Origin: Acinetobacter sp. ANC 4862 | GTDB taxonomy: Bacteria > Pseudomonadota > Gammaproteobacteria > Pseudomonadales > Moraxellaceae | Reading direction: 5' to 3' | Length of the DNA stretch: 51,936 bases | NCBI RefSeq assembly: GCF_004336635.1 | Contig: NZ_SJXH01000024.1 | Coordinates: 1 to 51,936, forward strand | Shown: in pieces, positions 8,518-17,303 of the stretch | Numbering within the stretch: position 1 is the first letter of the stretch | Layout: the number at the start of each line of letters is the position of its first letter | Notes under the pieces: model-generated | The model's input: the letters and a program-made list of their open reading frames with translations, nothing else | Databases searched by the model: none | Told to the model about the DNA's origin: nothing | Program-made: the position numbers and the translations under genes

Positions 8518-9204
8518 TTATAAATATTGCTTAATTTCAGCTAAATTTTGAATCGTATTCATCGGCTGATGATCTTCAACCTCATGAAAACCTTGCAGCC
8601 ACAGAGCATTCATACCCGCTTGGGTTGCGCCTTGTATATCATTCACTGGATGATCACCAATAAAAAGACAATGTTGCGACTCAACAGCCAATTGACGGCT
8701 GGTATGAAGAAAAATTTCAGGATTCGGTTTACTCATCCCGACCAATTCAGAACTGACAATTTCGTCAAAATAATGGCTAAAACCCAAGCCTTGCAAAATG
8801 GTTAAACGCGTGGCATGTCCACCATTGGAAACTACTGCCAGTTTATAACCCTGCTGTTTTAGATCGGACAACAGATGATTCGCACCTGGCATGGCAACAG
8901 CAGACAATCCAAATTGCTGAAACCAGAATTGTGATAACTCTTCCAAGTCAGGTAAGTTTTTCCACGTCAGTTCTTGCTGTAAAGCATAAGCTACGGAAGC
9001 CGCAATACTCGGATGGGTTAACAGCTCTTTTTTAGGGTAGCCACCATTATCAATACGGCGGATAATCAACTGAATCTGGCTTATTTCAGCATGCAGTAAG
9101 TGATACTGATATGTACGAGCCAGATGTTGGCTATATGCCAAAATACTTTGATCACGATGGGTTAAGGTATTATCCAGATCAAATAAAACCGCACGAATCG
9201 TCAT
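8518..9204 (-). CDS. HAD-family hydrolase (phosphoglycolate-phosphatase-like)
   Basis: Cytoplasmic haloacid-dehalogenase-type phosphatase of 228 residues. Motif I is FDLDNTLT with nucleophile Asp9 and Asp11. Motif II is VVSNGG. Motif III is the lysine in SKPNPEIF, and motif IV is GDHPVNDIQGA. The helical cap between motifs I and II suggests a small-molecule phosphate ester substrate, but the substrate cannot be read from sequence. It stands alone on its strand, with no obvious partner gene. Confidence 0.87.
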   Translation of the reverse strand: MTIRAVLFDLDNTLTHRDQSILAYSQHLARTYQYHLLHAEISQIQLIIRRIDNGGYPKKELLTHPSIAASVAYALQQELTWKNLPDLEELSQFWFQQFGLSAVAMPGANHLLSDLKQQGYKLAVVSNGGHATRLTILQGLGFSHYFDEIVSSELVGMSKPNPEIFLHTSRQLAVESQHCLFIGDHPVNDIQGATQAGMNALWLQGFHEVEDHQPMNTIQNLAEIKQYL

Positions 9205-9354
9205 ATTAATACCTCACAGATCTTGTGGGCTAATGTAGCATTGAAGACCTGAATGATTATGCTGTTTCTTGCATATGCTTATCACGATACAGCACAAAAT
9301 TATTTTGCACCCTCACTCAATTTTCTAGGGATTTAGCCCCCTATTCAGCCATAG

Positions 9355-9371
9355 CTTAAGTCTAAATTAAG
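9355..9371 (+). promoter_or_regulatory. PmrA-box-like operator before the PAP2 gene
   Basis: CTTAAG-TCTAA-ATTAAG is a direct repeat of two TTAA-core half sites with a 5-base spacer. This is the layout of the enterobacterial PmrA box (YTTAAK-N5-YTTAAK). It ends 45 bases before the PAP2 start. A -10-like TGTAAT starts 11 bases after the box, the same offset as TAGATT at the pmrC site (13848-13864). Confidence 0.6.
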
Positions 9372-9416
9372 TTTTGCTTGGTGTAATCGCTGAAATAAAA
9401 TCAATCGATCTTTTTT

Positions 9417-10103
9417 ATGCACGACAAGCAACGCTTCCTCCTCTACCAAGGCTGCTTCTTGGTCATCAGTTTTTGCATGCTCTGGATATTCTTTCCTATC
9501 GGTGGATCACTGGATCTTGCCCTGATTCATCCGTGGGTGAGTGAATCGGGGAAATTTTTATTGCGTGATAACTGGTATCTAGCCGAGCTGAATCACCGTT
9601 ATGTGAAAGATCTGATCATTTTGGTCTATATCAGTTTTTTTATTATCTGGCTGGCTTCGTTTAAAGTTGAAAAATTAAAACCGTTACGCTGGACCTATGG
9701 CTATTTCTTTTGCATGGTCATTCTCTCGACCTCGATCATTGGATTGTTAAAATCTCAATCTGCCCACGCCTGCCCCTGGAATATCACGATTCCCACCTCT
9801 CAAGGCTTCTTTTGGGATTTTTCCGCCAGCAAAGGACATTGTTTCCCGGGTGGTCATGCCTCAACCGGCTTTGCGCTCATGGCAGGCTATGCTGTGTTTC
9901 GCCAATCTGATAAAAAGCGCGCCTACTTTTTTCTAATCTCGGGCTGTATTTTAGGGTTTGCCATGGGTTGGGCACAGATGATGCGTGGAGCGCATTTTCT
10001 CAGTCATAACCTGTGGACAGCATGGATTATCTGGCTGGTCAATGTGGTTTTTTATTTATTTAACTACAAGCGTTTTCCTATTACTCCATCTTCTCCAGAA
10101 TGA
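9417..10103 (+). CDS. PAP2-family membrane phosphatase
   Basis: Inner-membrane acid phosphatase of the PAP2 superfamily, 228 residues with about five to six membrane segments. Active-site motifs are visible: KSQSAHACPW (first motif, variant), FPGGHAST (second motif with the catalytic-site His), and RGAHFLSHNLW (third motif Arg/His). The last matches the subfamily that acts on lipid phosphates such as undecaprenyl pyrophosphate or lipid A; the exact substrate is unknown. It converges on pmrB with only 7 bases between stops and has its own PmrA-box-like site. It is therefore probably co-regulated with pmrC and linked to envelope lipid remodelling. PAP2 genes also accompany mobile mcr-1. Confidence 0.87.
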   Translation: MHDKQRFLLYQGCFLVISFCMLWIFFPIGGSLDLALIHPWVSESGKFLLRDNWYLAELNHRYVKDLIILVYISFFIIWLASFKVEKLKPLRWTYGYFFCMVILSTSIIGLLKSQSAHACPWNITIPTSQGFFWDFSASKGHCFPGGHASTGFALMAGYAVFRQSDKKRAYFFLISGCILGFAMGWAQMMRGAHFLSHNLWTAWIIWLVNVVFYLFNYKRFPITPSSPE

Positions 10104-10115
10104 TGGAGTTTTAAA
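10083..10115 (+). terminator. Hairpin terminator overlapping the PAP2 stop codon
   Basis: ACTCCATC and GATGGAGT form an 8-bp stem with an 11-base loop, followed by TTTTAAATTT. The stem includes the PAP2 stop codon and lies immediately after pmrB on the other strand. Confidence 0.65.
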
Positions 10116-11433
10116 TTTGCTTAACCAATGGCAATTGCACATTCACCTGTAAACCGCCCAGACTTTCACTCCTTGAAAAAGAGATGCTGCCACCCAATCG
10201 TTCCGTGGCTTTATCAACAATAGAAAGTCCCAAACCGCTGCCTATTTCTAAATGATGATGAATACGATAAAAACGTTTCAAAATCTGCTGGTGTAACTCG
10301 GGGGCAATCCCCGGTCCACTATCTTCAACTTGAACCATGGCAAAACCATTTTGTTCAAATACAGAAACATTAATCACCCCCTGATTCGGTGTGTATTTAA
10401 TCGCGTTATCAATCAGATTAAAAATAATGGAATGAACGGCTGATTCTTGGCTATTCAGCAGTACATCTTCTTGTCGCTCCATGCCCAAATCAATTTCTTT
10501 TTGCATAGCTAAATGAATCAACTGTTCAACGCAATTGGCTGCCACCTGATTGAGTAAAAACTGCTGTTTAGTTTCCACATTCAAAATTGAAGCATCTTGT
10601 TTAGCCAGATTGAGTAACTGGCTGACCAGATGTTGAATCCGGATTAATCCCTTACTCAAATTCTGTAAATTGTGATCTTCTGGAAATTGTTTTAACAGAA
10701 TTTGCATTTGTAAATTTAATGCAGTGATGGGCGTGCGTAATTCATGTGCGGCATCGGCAATAAATTGTCGCTGTTCCTGTTGCGAATGTGAAATACGCTC
10801 AAACAAATGATTCATTTCAGTAATGGTTGGAACAATTTCTACAGGATAATCACTGAGTTGGATGGCACTTAATTCATCTGAATCGCGTTGCGCCAATTCA
10901 GCTTTAAAATCATCCAGTGGCTGTAAACTGCGGCTAATAATCCAGCTTAACCCCCAAATCACAACAGGCATAAACAGCAGATAAGGAATAAACATACTAC
11001 CAGCAAGCTCTAATGCCAAACGCTGCCGAGTCGATTGCTGCTGGCTAACCTGAACCTGATAATGCTCTAAAGGTAAAACATAAGTATGCCAAATGTCCTG
11101 TGCGGTTTTGTGGGTATAAAATCCTGCTTTATGAACAGGATGGATCAACAAATCTAAATCATGCGTTTTATGATCTTGATTGGCATAAGCCCAGACATCA
11201 ACAAATAAATCTTGTTCATGATAATGCTTGGATGGATCAAACTGGCTTTTAACCGGTTCAGGATCATGCATAGCGACGCGTTCTGCCAAATTTTGCATCT
11301 GCGCATCTAAAACTTCATTAATTTCTTCCAGTGCAATCCGATAAGCAGAAAAAATCAGCAAGCAGCCCAAGGCAATACTAAAAACAGAAATATAAATGAT
11401 CAGGCGTTTTTTTAATGAATACTGTGATTGCAC
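10111..11433 (-). CDS. pmrB: Sensor histidine kinase PmrB
   Basis: Membrane sensor kinase of the PmrAB two-component system, 440 residues. Membrane segment 1 is at about residues 11-31. A periplasmic domain follows, then membrane segment 2 near 145-165 and a HAMP region. The H-box DAAHELRTP has phospho-accepting His230, and a HATPase domain carries NLIDNAIKY, DSGPGIAP and GSGLGLSIV. The start is GTG. It is the last gene of pmrCAB, 18 bases after pmrA. In Acinetobacter, substitutions in this protein that activate it raise pmrC expression and give polymyxin resistance. I cannot tell from one sequence whether this allele is activated. Confidence 0.95.
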   Translation of the reverse strand: MQSQYSLKKRLIIYISVFSIALGCLLIFSAYRIALEEINEVLDAQMQNLAERVAMHDPEPVKSQFDPSKHYHEQDLFVDVWAYANQDHKTHDLDLLIHPVHKAGFYTHKTAQDIWHTYVLPLEHYQVQVSQQQSTRQRLALELAGSMFIPYLLFMPVVIWGLSWIISRSLQPLDDFKAELAQRDSDELSAIQLSDYPVEIVPTITEMNHLFERISHSQQEQRQFIADAAHELRTPITALNLQMQILLKQFPEDHNLQNLSKGLIRIQHLVSQLLNLAKQDASILNVETKQQFLLNQVAANCVEQLIHLAMQKEIDLGMERQEDVLLNSQESAVHSIIFNLIDNAIKYTPNQGVINVSVFEQNGFAMVQVEDSGPGIAPELHQQILKRFYRIHHHLEIGSGLGLSIVDKATERLGGSISFSRSESLGGLQVNVQLPLVKQI

Positions 11434-11451
11434 CAGTTGCTGACCTTATAG

Positions 11452-12123
11452 TTATCCGAGTCGATAGCCTAACCCGCGAATGGTGCGAATGAAATCTTTA
11501 CCCAGTTTGGCACGTAAATGATGCACATAGACCTCAATGGTATTACTGCTCACTTCGCTATCCAGATCATACAATTTATCTTCTAAATTGGCTTTAGAAA
11601 AAATCTTGTTCGGATGACTGACTAAAGGAATCAAAATAGCCCATTCACGATTAGAAATGTCGATATATTGTCCCTTAAACTTGGCAATATGCTGCTCCAC
11701 ATCCAGAACCAAATCGCCATAACGAAGGATTTCTGGGCTGTCTTGAAGGGCTAATTCTGCACCGCTACGGCGTAACAAAGCATGAATGCGCGCCACCAAT
11801 TCATCAAACTCATAGGGCTTGATCAAATAGTCATCGGCCCCACTGTTCAAGCCATCGACACGGTTTTGTAATTGATCACGTGCGGAAATAATCAGAACAG
11901 GTAAATTTGACCATTGCTGACGAATTTGTTTCAACACCTGCATGCCATCCATCATCGGTAAACCAAGGTCGAGCAAGACAATATCAAATTTTTCTTGGGT
12001 CAGTTTTTTTAAACCATCAATCCCATTATTGACCCACTCCACATCAAATTGCTGATATTTCAACAAAGTCATGCTTGATTCAGCAATCATAAAATCATCT
12101 TCAATCATTAATATTTTAGTCAT
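11452..12123 (-). CDS. pmrA: Response regulator PmrA
   Basis: OmpR/PhoB-family DNA-binding response regulator, 223 residues. The receiver domain has the acidic pair Asp9/Asp10, phospho-acceptor Asp52 (LLDLGLP), the ISAR threonine/serine position and the KPYEFDEL lysine. The C-terminal winged helix ends in VYVHHLRAKLGKDFIRTIRGLGYRLG, the usual family ending. It follows pmrC by 9 bases. It is expected to bind the TTAA-N5-TTAA-type sites in front of pmrC and the PAP2 gene. Confidence 0.95.
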   Translation of the reverse strand: MTKILMIEDDFMIAESSMTLLKYQQFDVEWVNNGIDGLKKLTQEKFDIVLLDLGLPMMDGMQVLKQIRQQWSNLPVLIISARDQLQNRVDGLNSGADDYLIKPYEFDELVARIHALLRRSGAELALQDSPEILRYGDLVLDVEQHIAKFKGQYIDISNREWAILIPLVSHPNKIFSKANLEDKLYDLDSEVSSNTIEVYVHHLRAKLGKDFIRTIRGLGYRLG

Positions 12124-12132
12124 GCTTTAAAC

Positions 12133-13800
12133 TCACGCTTTCTTTTTTGATTCACACTGCTGCAACATATTTTTTTGTTCATCAATAACTTGGGTTTTAA
12201 CATCTAGCAGACTTAATAGACTTGGGAACAAGTTATCTTGGCTTAATTCTTTGCTTTTTTGCTTTGCTAAGCAAGTGATTTGTGCAGAATTGTGTTGAGT
12301 CCATTCCGGTGAAAACCACATCAACATTGGAATATGAGTTTGTTGGCTTGGCGCAATCGCATACGGTGAACCATGTAAATATAAACCATGTTCCCCTGTC
12401 GATTCACCATGATCGGATAAATACCAGAATCCAGTTTGATAGCTGGTATTGCCTTTTAATACCTGAATAAGCGAGCTTAAAACATGGTCGGTATATACAA
12501 TCGAATTATCATAACTATTCAATAATTCTGTGCTGCTACAGCCTTGAATCGCATTGCTATCACAGCTGGGTTTAAACGGTTGGAATGCAGTAGTTGCACG
12601 CTGATAATAAGCCGGTCCATGACTGCCCATTTGATGGAGCACAATTAAACGCGGGGTTTTGTCATTTTCAGGAATAGCCGCAAGATAGGTTTTTAAACTA
12701 TCCACCAAAATTTCATCGTAACAATCACCATCTTTCGCACACCATTTATCTTTTAACTGTTGTGGAATTTGATACTGCTCCACCCGGTTACAGGTGCCTT
12801 TACAGCCAGAATTATTGTCAATCCAGGTCACTTTATAACCTGCTCGCTGTGCAATATCGAGCATTCCCTCACGGTGACTGGCCAACTGTTCATCATAATC
12901 TGAACGTGGCATTCCAGAGAACATACACGGTACTGAAACGGCTGTTGCCGTACCACATGAACTCACCTGATTAAAATTAATAATATCCAGTTTAGAGAGT
13001 TCAGGATTGGTATTTTTGGCATAGCCATTTAAAGAAAAACTTTCTGCCCGAGCTGTTTCACCCACCACCAATACCATCAATTTTGGTTTATTTTGCTTAG
13101 CCGCGGGCTGAAGCAAATGGGCATCTTCACCATAAGTGACTAAAGGCAAATTCTGTGCGGGTTTAGATTTATGATAATAAGAGAGTGTCGATGCGATGGT
13201 ATTTTGTGGAGAAATCATGCCTTTTAAATAACGATGTTCACGAAAGATCGCGGCATAATCCACATAAAAGAGAAATAACAATCCCCCCACCAATAACAAT
13301 GAAATGCTGCTATTAATGAATTTTTTAGTGACTTTCGATAAGAAAAATTCAGGCTTGATACGAACCAAAGCAACCAAAATGAGCGGGCAAATCACAAAGG
13401 CCAATGTCCATAAAACAAAGCGTAAAGACAATAAGCCCCGGACTTCACGCGTATCAGTTTGCATCATATTCTGAACTTGTTCAGGTGAAATCACCACTCC
13501 CAGACTATTCACAAAATATGCAGTAAAACCGCCAATGAAAATTAATACATAGGCAAAAATTTTTGCATTCCATTTCCATTGGATCAGTTGAAAAATGAAG
13601 TTATAAGCTGCAACAATCACCAATACAGTGGCGATTAAAAACAAGTAGACTTTAGGACCTTGATACGGGGTCAAGCTTTGTATTTTTTGAAAAAAAGCAA
13701 AGTTTAGAACCACTCCCAACCAAATCGCCAGCAATAAATTAAACTGGCTTAATGAAATCGGCTTTATCTTATTGCGTATTAGACTGATTATATTTGACAT
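12133..13800 (-). CDS. pmrC: Lipid A phosphoethanolamine transferase PmrC (EptA family)
   Basis: Inner-membrane phosphoethanolamine transferase of 555 residues. It transfers the group from phosphatidylethanolamine to lipid A on the periplasmic face, lowering negative charge and polymyxin binding. Five membrane helices occupy roughly the first 190 residues. The periplasmic sulfatase-fold domain follows, with catalytic Thr249 in VVGETARAE, the paired cysteines of the family (CGTATAVSVPCMFSG, and CKGTCN, CAKDGDC) and SDHGESTGEHGLYLHG metal ligands. First gene of pmrC-pmrA-pmrB, with a PmrA-box-like operator upstream implying autoregulation. Confidence 0.95.
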   Translation of the reverse strand: MSNIISLIRNKIKPISLSQFNLLLAIWLGVVLNFAFFQKIQSLTPYQGPKVYLFLIATVLVIVAAYNFIFQLIQWKWNAKIFAYVLIFIGGFTAYFVNSLGVVISPEQVQNMMQTDTREVRGLLSLRFVLWTLAFVICPLILVALVRIKPEFFLSKVTKKFINSSISLLLVGGLLFLFYVDYAAIFREHRYLKGMISPQNTIASTLSYYHKSKPAQNLPLVTYGEDAHLLQPAAKQNKPKLMVLVVGETARAESFSLNGYAKNTNPELSKLDIINFNQVSSCGTATAVSVPCMFSGMPRSDYDEQLASHREGMLDIAQRAGYKVTWIDNNSGCKGTCNRVEQYQIPQQLKDKWCAKDGDCYDEILVDSLKTYLAAIPENDKTPRLIVLHQMGSHGPAYYQRATTAFQPFKPSCDSNAIQGCSSTELLNSYDNSIVYTDHVLSSLIQVLKGNTSYQTGFWYLSDHGESTGEHGLYLHGSPYAIAPSQQTHIPMLMWFSPEWTQHNSAQITCLAKQKSKELSQDNLFPSLLSLLDVKTQVIDEQKNMLQQCESKKKA

Positions 13801-13847
13801 GCTTACTGACTAATCTTTTTACTGATATCTTAATCTAAAATACAAAA

Positions 13848-13864
13848 CTTAAAACTCACTTAAT
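13848..13864 (-). promoter_or_regulatory. PmrA-box-like operator before pmrC
   Basis: On the minus strand the sequence reads ATTAAG-TGAGT-TTTAAG, two TTAA-core half sites 5 bases apart, about 48 bases before the pmrC start. A -10-like TAGATT starts 11 bases after the box. PmrA autoregulation of this operon is established in Acinetobacter; the exact site is my prediction. Confidence 0.65.
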
Positions 13865-13877
13865 AAAAGAAAATAAT

Positions 13878-13908
13878 AAAAAAGGCGATGTAACCATCGC
13901 CTTTTGAT
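13878..13908 (-). terminator. Rho-independent terminator after the porin gene
   Basis: AAAAGGCGATG and CATCGCCTTTT arms form a strong stem with a short loop. The T-run on the minus strand fits termination of the porin transcript. Confidence 0.88.
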
Positions 13909-13928
13909 TAACTAAAAGTAACCGTTGA

Positions 13929-15077
13929 TTAGAACTTATATTCCAAACCTGTACCTACAACGGGTTGTTTGGTTTCATTAGAACCTTGTTCAAGGGTCAA
14001 ATAACCTGCATAACCATAAGCTTTCACTTGTTTGTTAAATGCATAGTCTGCACCAACAAAAATTTGCTTCGCTTCTAAATCTGCTGTTGCATTTTTAAAA
14101 CTGGTTGTATTTTGGCTATATTGTGCTTTTACAGTCCAGGCTTTCGCAGTAGGAAGATTATATTCAGCACCCAACAACCAGCCTTGAGCATCATCAATAT
14201 TTCTAATTGCTGCTAGCCAATTTGCCTGAGCCACTAAATCAGTAGGAGAAATATCAGCATTTTTCGTTTCTTCTACTTCAGAAGTTTGATATAGCGCTTT
14301 AAGCGCTAAACCACCATCAAGGTTCACACGACCAATTGCACGAATGGTATTTGCAGCGGCAAGTAAACTACCCCCTGCAACTTCTGGTGCAGTAGCATTA
14401 ACAAAGCCACGACCTAAGAAGTTGCTTGTAATCGCTTTGTCATAAGCAATACCTGCTACAATCACTGGGCTGTCATAAACAACAGATGCAGACCATGCAT
14501 CACCTAAGCCACGACCTGCAGTCTTAGATGAGCCATTACCTTTCGCAATACCTGAATCTTCACCAGAAGCCAATAAAGCGTTCACTTTAATTGTACCTGT
14601 AGGCAAGGCAATTGCTGGAGATTCATAAATGACTGCATTAGAAATACGATTTTCACCGGTCATAATGCCAGTAACATCGGCTTTATTGGCTACGTAGTTG
14701 TTAAAGGTATCAACTGAGCTTGAAAGTTGTTTCAATGGAGTATCATGTGCACCCACTTTTAAAATACCGAGCTGGGCATCTTTTAAACCAACAAAACGGT
14801 TACGTACACCTAAATCGGTAGAATCACCATCTGCGCTAATACTCCATTCAATCGCATACACGGCGCTTAAGCGATCAGTCAGCTTCTCATCACCTTTTAA
14901 ACCAATGAATGAGCTGTTTGAACTTACTTCAACGACATCTTTATCAGAAAAACCTGATCTATTGTCTTCAGGTAAATAATCGATAGAAGCATCGATTTCC
15001 CCATAGAAGGTTGGTGCTGCAAATGTAGAGCCTGCAAGTAGAGTTAAAGCAATTGATGCTGCAATTTTGGTTTTCAT
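13929..15077 (-). CDS. Outer-membrane porin (general, 16-strand type)
   Basis: Outer-membrane porin of 382 residues, similar to the Neisseria/Burkholderia general porin family. A clean signal peptide ends after SFAA|AP near residue 21, and the mature protein starts TFYGEIDASIDYL. Alternating beta-strand patterns run throughout. Family blocks include SSFIGLKGDEKL, LKVGAHDTPLKQL and the C-terminal VVGTGLEYKF with the terminal Phe needed for BAM recognition. It probably forms a trimeric channel for small hydrophilic solutes; specificity is unknown. It is transcribed alone, with an AT-rich 145-base leader and a strong terminator. Confidence 0.88.
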   Translation of the reverse strand: MKTKIAASIALTLLAGSTFAAPTFYGEIDASIDYLPEDNRSGFSDKDVVEVSSNSSFIGLKGDEKLTDRLSAVYAIEWSISADGDSTDLGVRNRFVGLKDAQLGILKVGAHDTPLKQLSSSVDTFNNYVANKADVTGIMTGENRISNAVIYESPAIALPTGTIKVNALLASGEDSGIAKGNGSSKTAGRGLGDAWSASVVYDSPVIVAGIAYDKAITSNFLGRGFVNATAPEVAGGSLLAAANTIRAIGRVNLDGGLALKALYQTSEVEETKNADISPTDLVAQANWLAAIRNIDDAQGWLLGAEYNLPTAKAWTVKAQYSQNTTSFKNATADLEAKQIFVGADYAFNKQVKAYGYAGYLTLEQGSNETKQPVVGTGLEYKF

Positions 15078-15223
15078 TTTTAAATACCCCTAAGTTATTT
15101 TGTAACAGATGTTACTGTTTAGAAATATTTAAAAAAATGATTTAGATTTTATTTAGTTATCTTTTTTATTCCTTAGATTTTAAATAGATATTCAATTGAA
15201 TTAAAAAAGCTTTTATTGCATTA

Positions 15224-16468
15224 TTACTGGTTGGCTTTCCATTTAAGAACAGGCAATAAACAGACCACTGCAAGCAAGGTGATGAAGGCTAAATAATCTG
15301 CATAACCTAAAAGATCTCCCAATATTCCACTTAGGCTATATAGCCCGCCACTGACCGTCGCCATCAGCGCCACCTGAAAAGTAAAATCTGTCCCTGCCAA
15401 ATGTTTGCGACTGTATTGCATTACCAATGTCAGCATCACCACCAATAACATGGCTGAAATCATATCTTCAGCGGCATTAATCAAATAAATAACCCACGGC
15501 GTGACTAGCTGATGTGCCTCATATTGAAATGCTAACCATGTGTATGCACCTAAGCTGAAAATTTTCAATACAGAAAAACTCAATAGCGCATTGGCACGAG
15601 AAATGTACTTCAGACTCAGTCCAGCAAATCCTGCCCCCATAAGTGCAGCCAATGCTCCCAGCATGGTCACATAAATGCCAATTTGGGAAAATGTCAGTCC
15701 CATATCCACCATTAACGGTTTCAGTAAAGGACCTGCTAAACCATCTGCAATTTTAAAAATGATCAGCACGCCTAACCATAAAGCCAGACTGCTGGTTTGA
15801 TAAAAATAAGCCAGATAACTTTTTACTTTGCTCCAGCTAAATGATTCTTTATCAGTAGCTTGCTGAATATGCTGGAATCGCGCAGGTTCTTTAAAAAACA
15901 GAATTGGTAATGTATTTAGAAGAACCAGCCCTGCCAAAACTAAAAAAGTGATTTGCCAATCTAGCCAGTCCAGTGCCCATAAAATCGCGCCACCACCGAC
16001 AATAAACCCCAGCCGTGAACCGATTACCTGAAAAGTATTGCCCCAATGCTGCTGTTCATTTTTCAGAATATTGACTGCTAAGCCATCGGTGGCAATATCT
16101 TGGGTCGCACCGACCAGATTCATGCTCAGTAAAGCCACAAAAAAAGCCAGTAAATATTCGGGCTGATTTAAGGCCTGAATCGGCAGGAATGATAAACCAA
16201 TGAGTACGACCACACTGAGTAACTGAGTCGGAATAATCCAGCTCCGGTAATGTCCAAACGCTGAATAGCCAAAACGATCGACCCACGGCGCCCAAAAAAC
16301 CTTAATCGACCATGGCAACATCAATAATCCAAAGCCACCAATCTGTGCCAGTGACACCCCTTGGGCACGTAAAATCACCGGTAAAGCATGGGTCATAAAA
16401 CCAACAGGTAAACCTTGTGCCCAATATAAAGAGAACAACAAGATATAGATGTTACGTGTACTCGGCAT
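15224..16468 (-). CDS. AmpG-like major facilitator permease
   Basis: Inner-membrane transporter of 414 residues with about twelve hydrophobic segments. It shows the AmpG/acetyl-CoA-transporter features LYWAQGLPVGF at the start, FWAPWVDRFG, and GATQDIATDGLAV in helix 4. AmpG imports anhydro-muropeptides for cell-wall recycling, and that is the best guess. Acinetobacter also carries more distant paralogues, so the substrate is not certain. The preceding porin gene is on the same strand but has its own promoter region. Confidence 0.8.
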   Translation of the reverse strand: MPSTRNIYILLFSLYWAQGLPVGFMTHALPVILRAQGVSLAQIGGFGLLMLPWSIKVFWAPWVDRFGYSAFGHYRSWIIPTQLLSVVVLIGLSFLPIQALNQPEYLLAFFVALLSMNLVGATQDIATDGLAVNILKNEQQHWGNTFQVIGSRLGFIVGGGAILWALDWLDWQITFLVLAGLVLLNTLPILFFKEPARFQHIQQATDKESFSWSKVKSYLAYFYQTSSLALWLGVLIIFKIADGLAGPLLKPLMVDMGLTFSQIGIYVTMLGALAALMGAGFAGLSLKYISRANALLSFSVLKIFSLGAYTWLAFQYEAHQLVTPWVIYLINAAEDMISAMLLVVMLTLVMQYSRKHLAGTDFTFQVALMATVSGGLYSLSGILGDLLGYADYLAFITLLAVVCLLPVLKWKANQ

Positions 16469-16613
16469 AGTGTGCCCTTATGATCAAAACCGGATTGATT
16501 ATTTTTATCAAGCAAGCTGAATTGGAGTTTACATTTTGCCAATGAATCTTATTTAACAAAAGCTTAACATCATTAAAATGCAATAAACTTTTGTCAGGGA
16601 GGCCGATAAGACT

Positions 16614-17240
16614 ATGTCAGCACATTTCCCAACATTGCCCGATCAAGTGCCTGCTCGTAGTAGCAGCTTGAGCCGAAATATTTTCAAAAAATTATTTCTT
16701 GCCCAAGGCTGGAGTTTTGAAGGTGACTTTCCCAACCTGCCTAAAGCCGTCGCTATTATTTCCCCCCATACATCCAATATAGATGCCTGGCATGGTTTTA
16801 CAGCCCTGATCGGACTGGGCATTAAAATTACCATTTTTGGCAAACATACGTTATTCAACACCCCGCTGAAACCCTTACTGGAATGGATTGGCGTGATTCC
16901 GGTCAATCGCAGTATTCAACAAGGTACCACTCAGCAAATTATCAACTTCATTGATACTCAAGAGCAGATCTGGGTAGGTATGGCGCCTGAAGGAACGCGT
17001 AAACAGGCAGAATCGTTTAGAAGCGGTTTTTATCGTATTGCAGTGGGTGCCAAGCTCCCGATTGTGATGTTTTCTTTTGATTACGACCATAAAACCCTTT
17101 ATTGCCTCGGCGTATTTCAACCGACTGGCAATTATGAACAAGATTTAGAACAGATACTGAACCGGTACGTGGGAAAATTTTCTCCGAAAAATCCACAGTG
17201 GTTGGCCAAACCGTTACAAAATCGTATAAAAAATAGCTAG
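16614..17240 (+). CDS. PlsC-like lysophospholipid acyltransferase
   Basis: Acyltransferase of 208 residues in the PlsC superfamily, which esterifies lysophosphatidic acid or similar acceptors at the membrane. Motif I is HTSNID with catalytic His52 and Asp57. Motif III is APEGTRKQAESFRSGFYRIA with Glu126, and the phosphate-binding Arg region is VIPVNRS. There is no strong membrane anchor, and the protein is shorter than E. coli PlsC (245), as in the YihG-unlike short subfamily. The acceptor is unknown. It faces the AmpG-like gene divergently. Confidence 0.85.
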   Translation: MSAHFPTLPDQVPARSSSLSRNIFKKLFLAQGWSFEGDFPNLPKAVAIISPHTSNIDAWHGFTALIGLGIKITIFGKHTLFNTPLKPLLEWIGVIPVNRSIQQGTTQQIINFIDTQEQIWVGMAPEGTRKQAESFRSGFYRIAVGAKLPIVMFSFDYDHKTLYCLGVFQPTGNYEQDLEQILNRYVGKFSPKNPQWLAKPLQNRIKNS

Positions 17241-17303
17241 CCAAATTAAGCATTATCTGCTGTCATGTGCACACTTTTGTCTATTTAACGTCCAACTTCA
17301 ACT

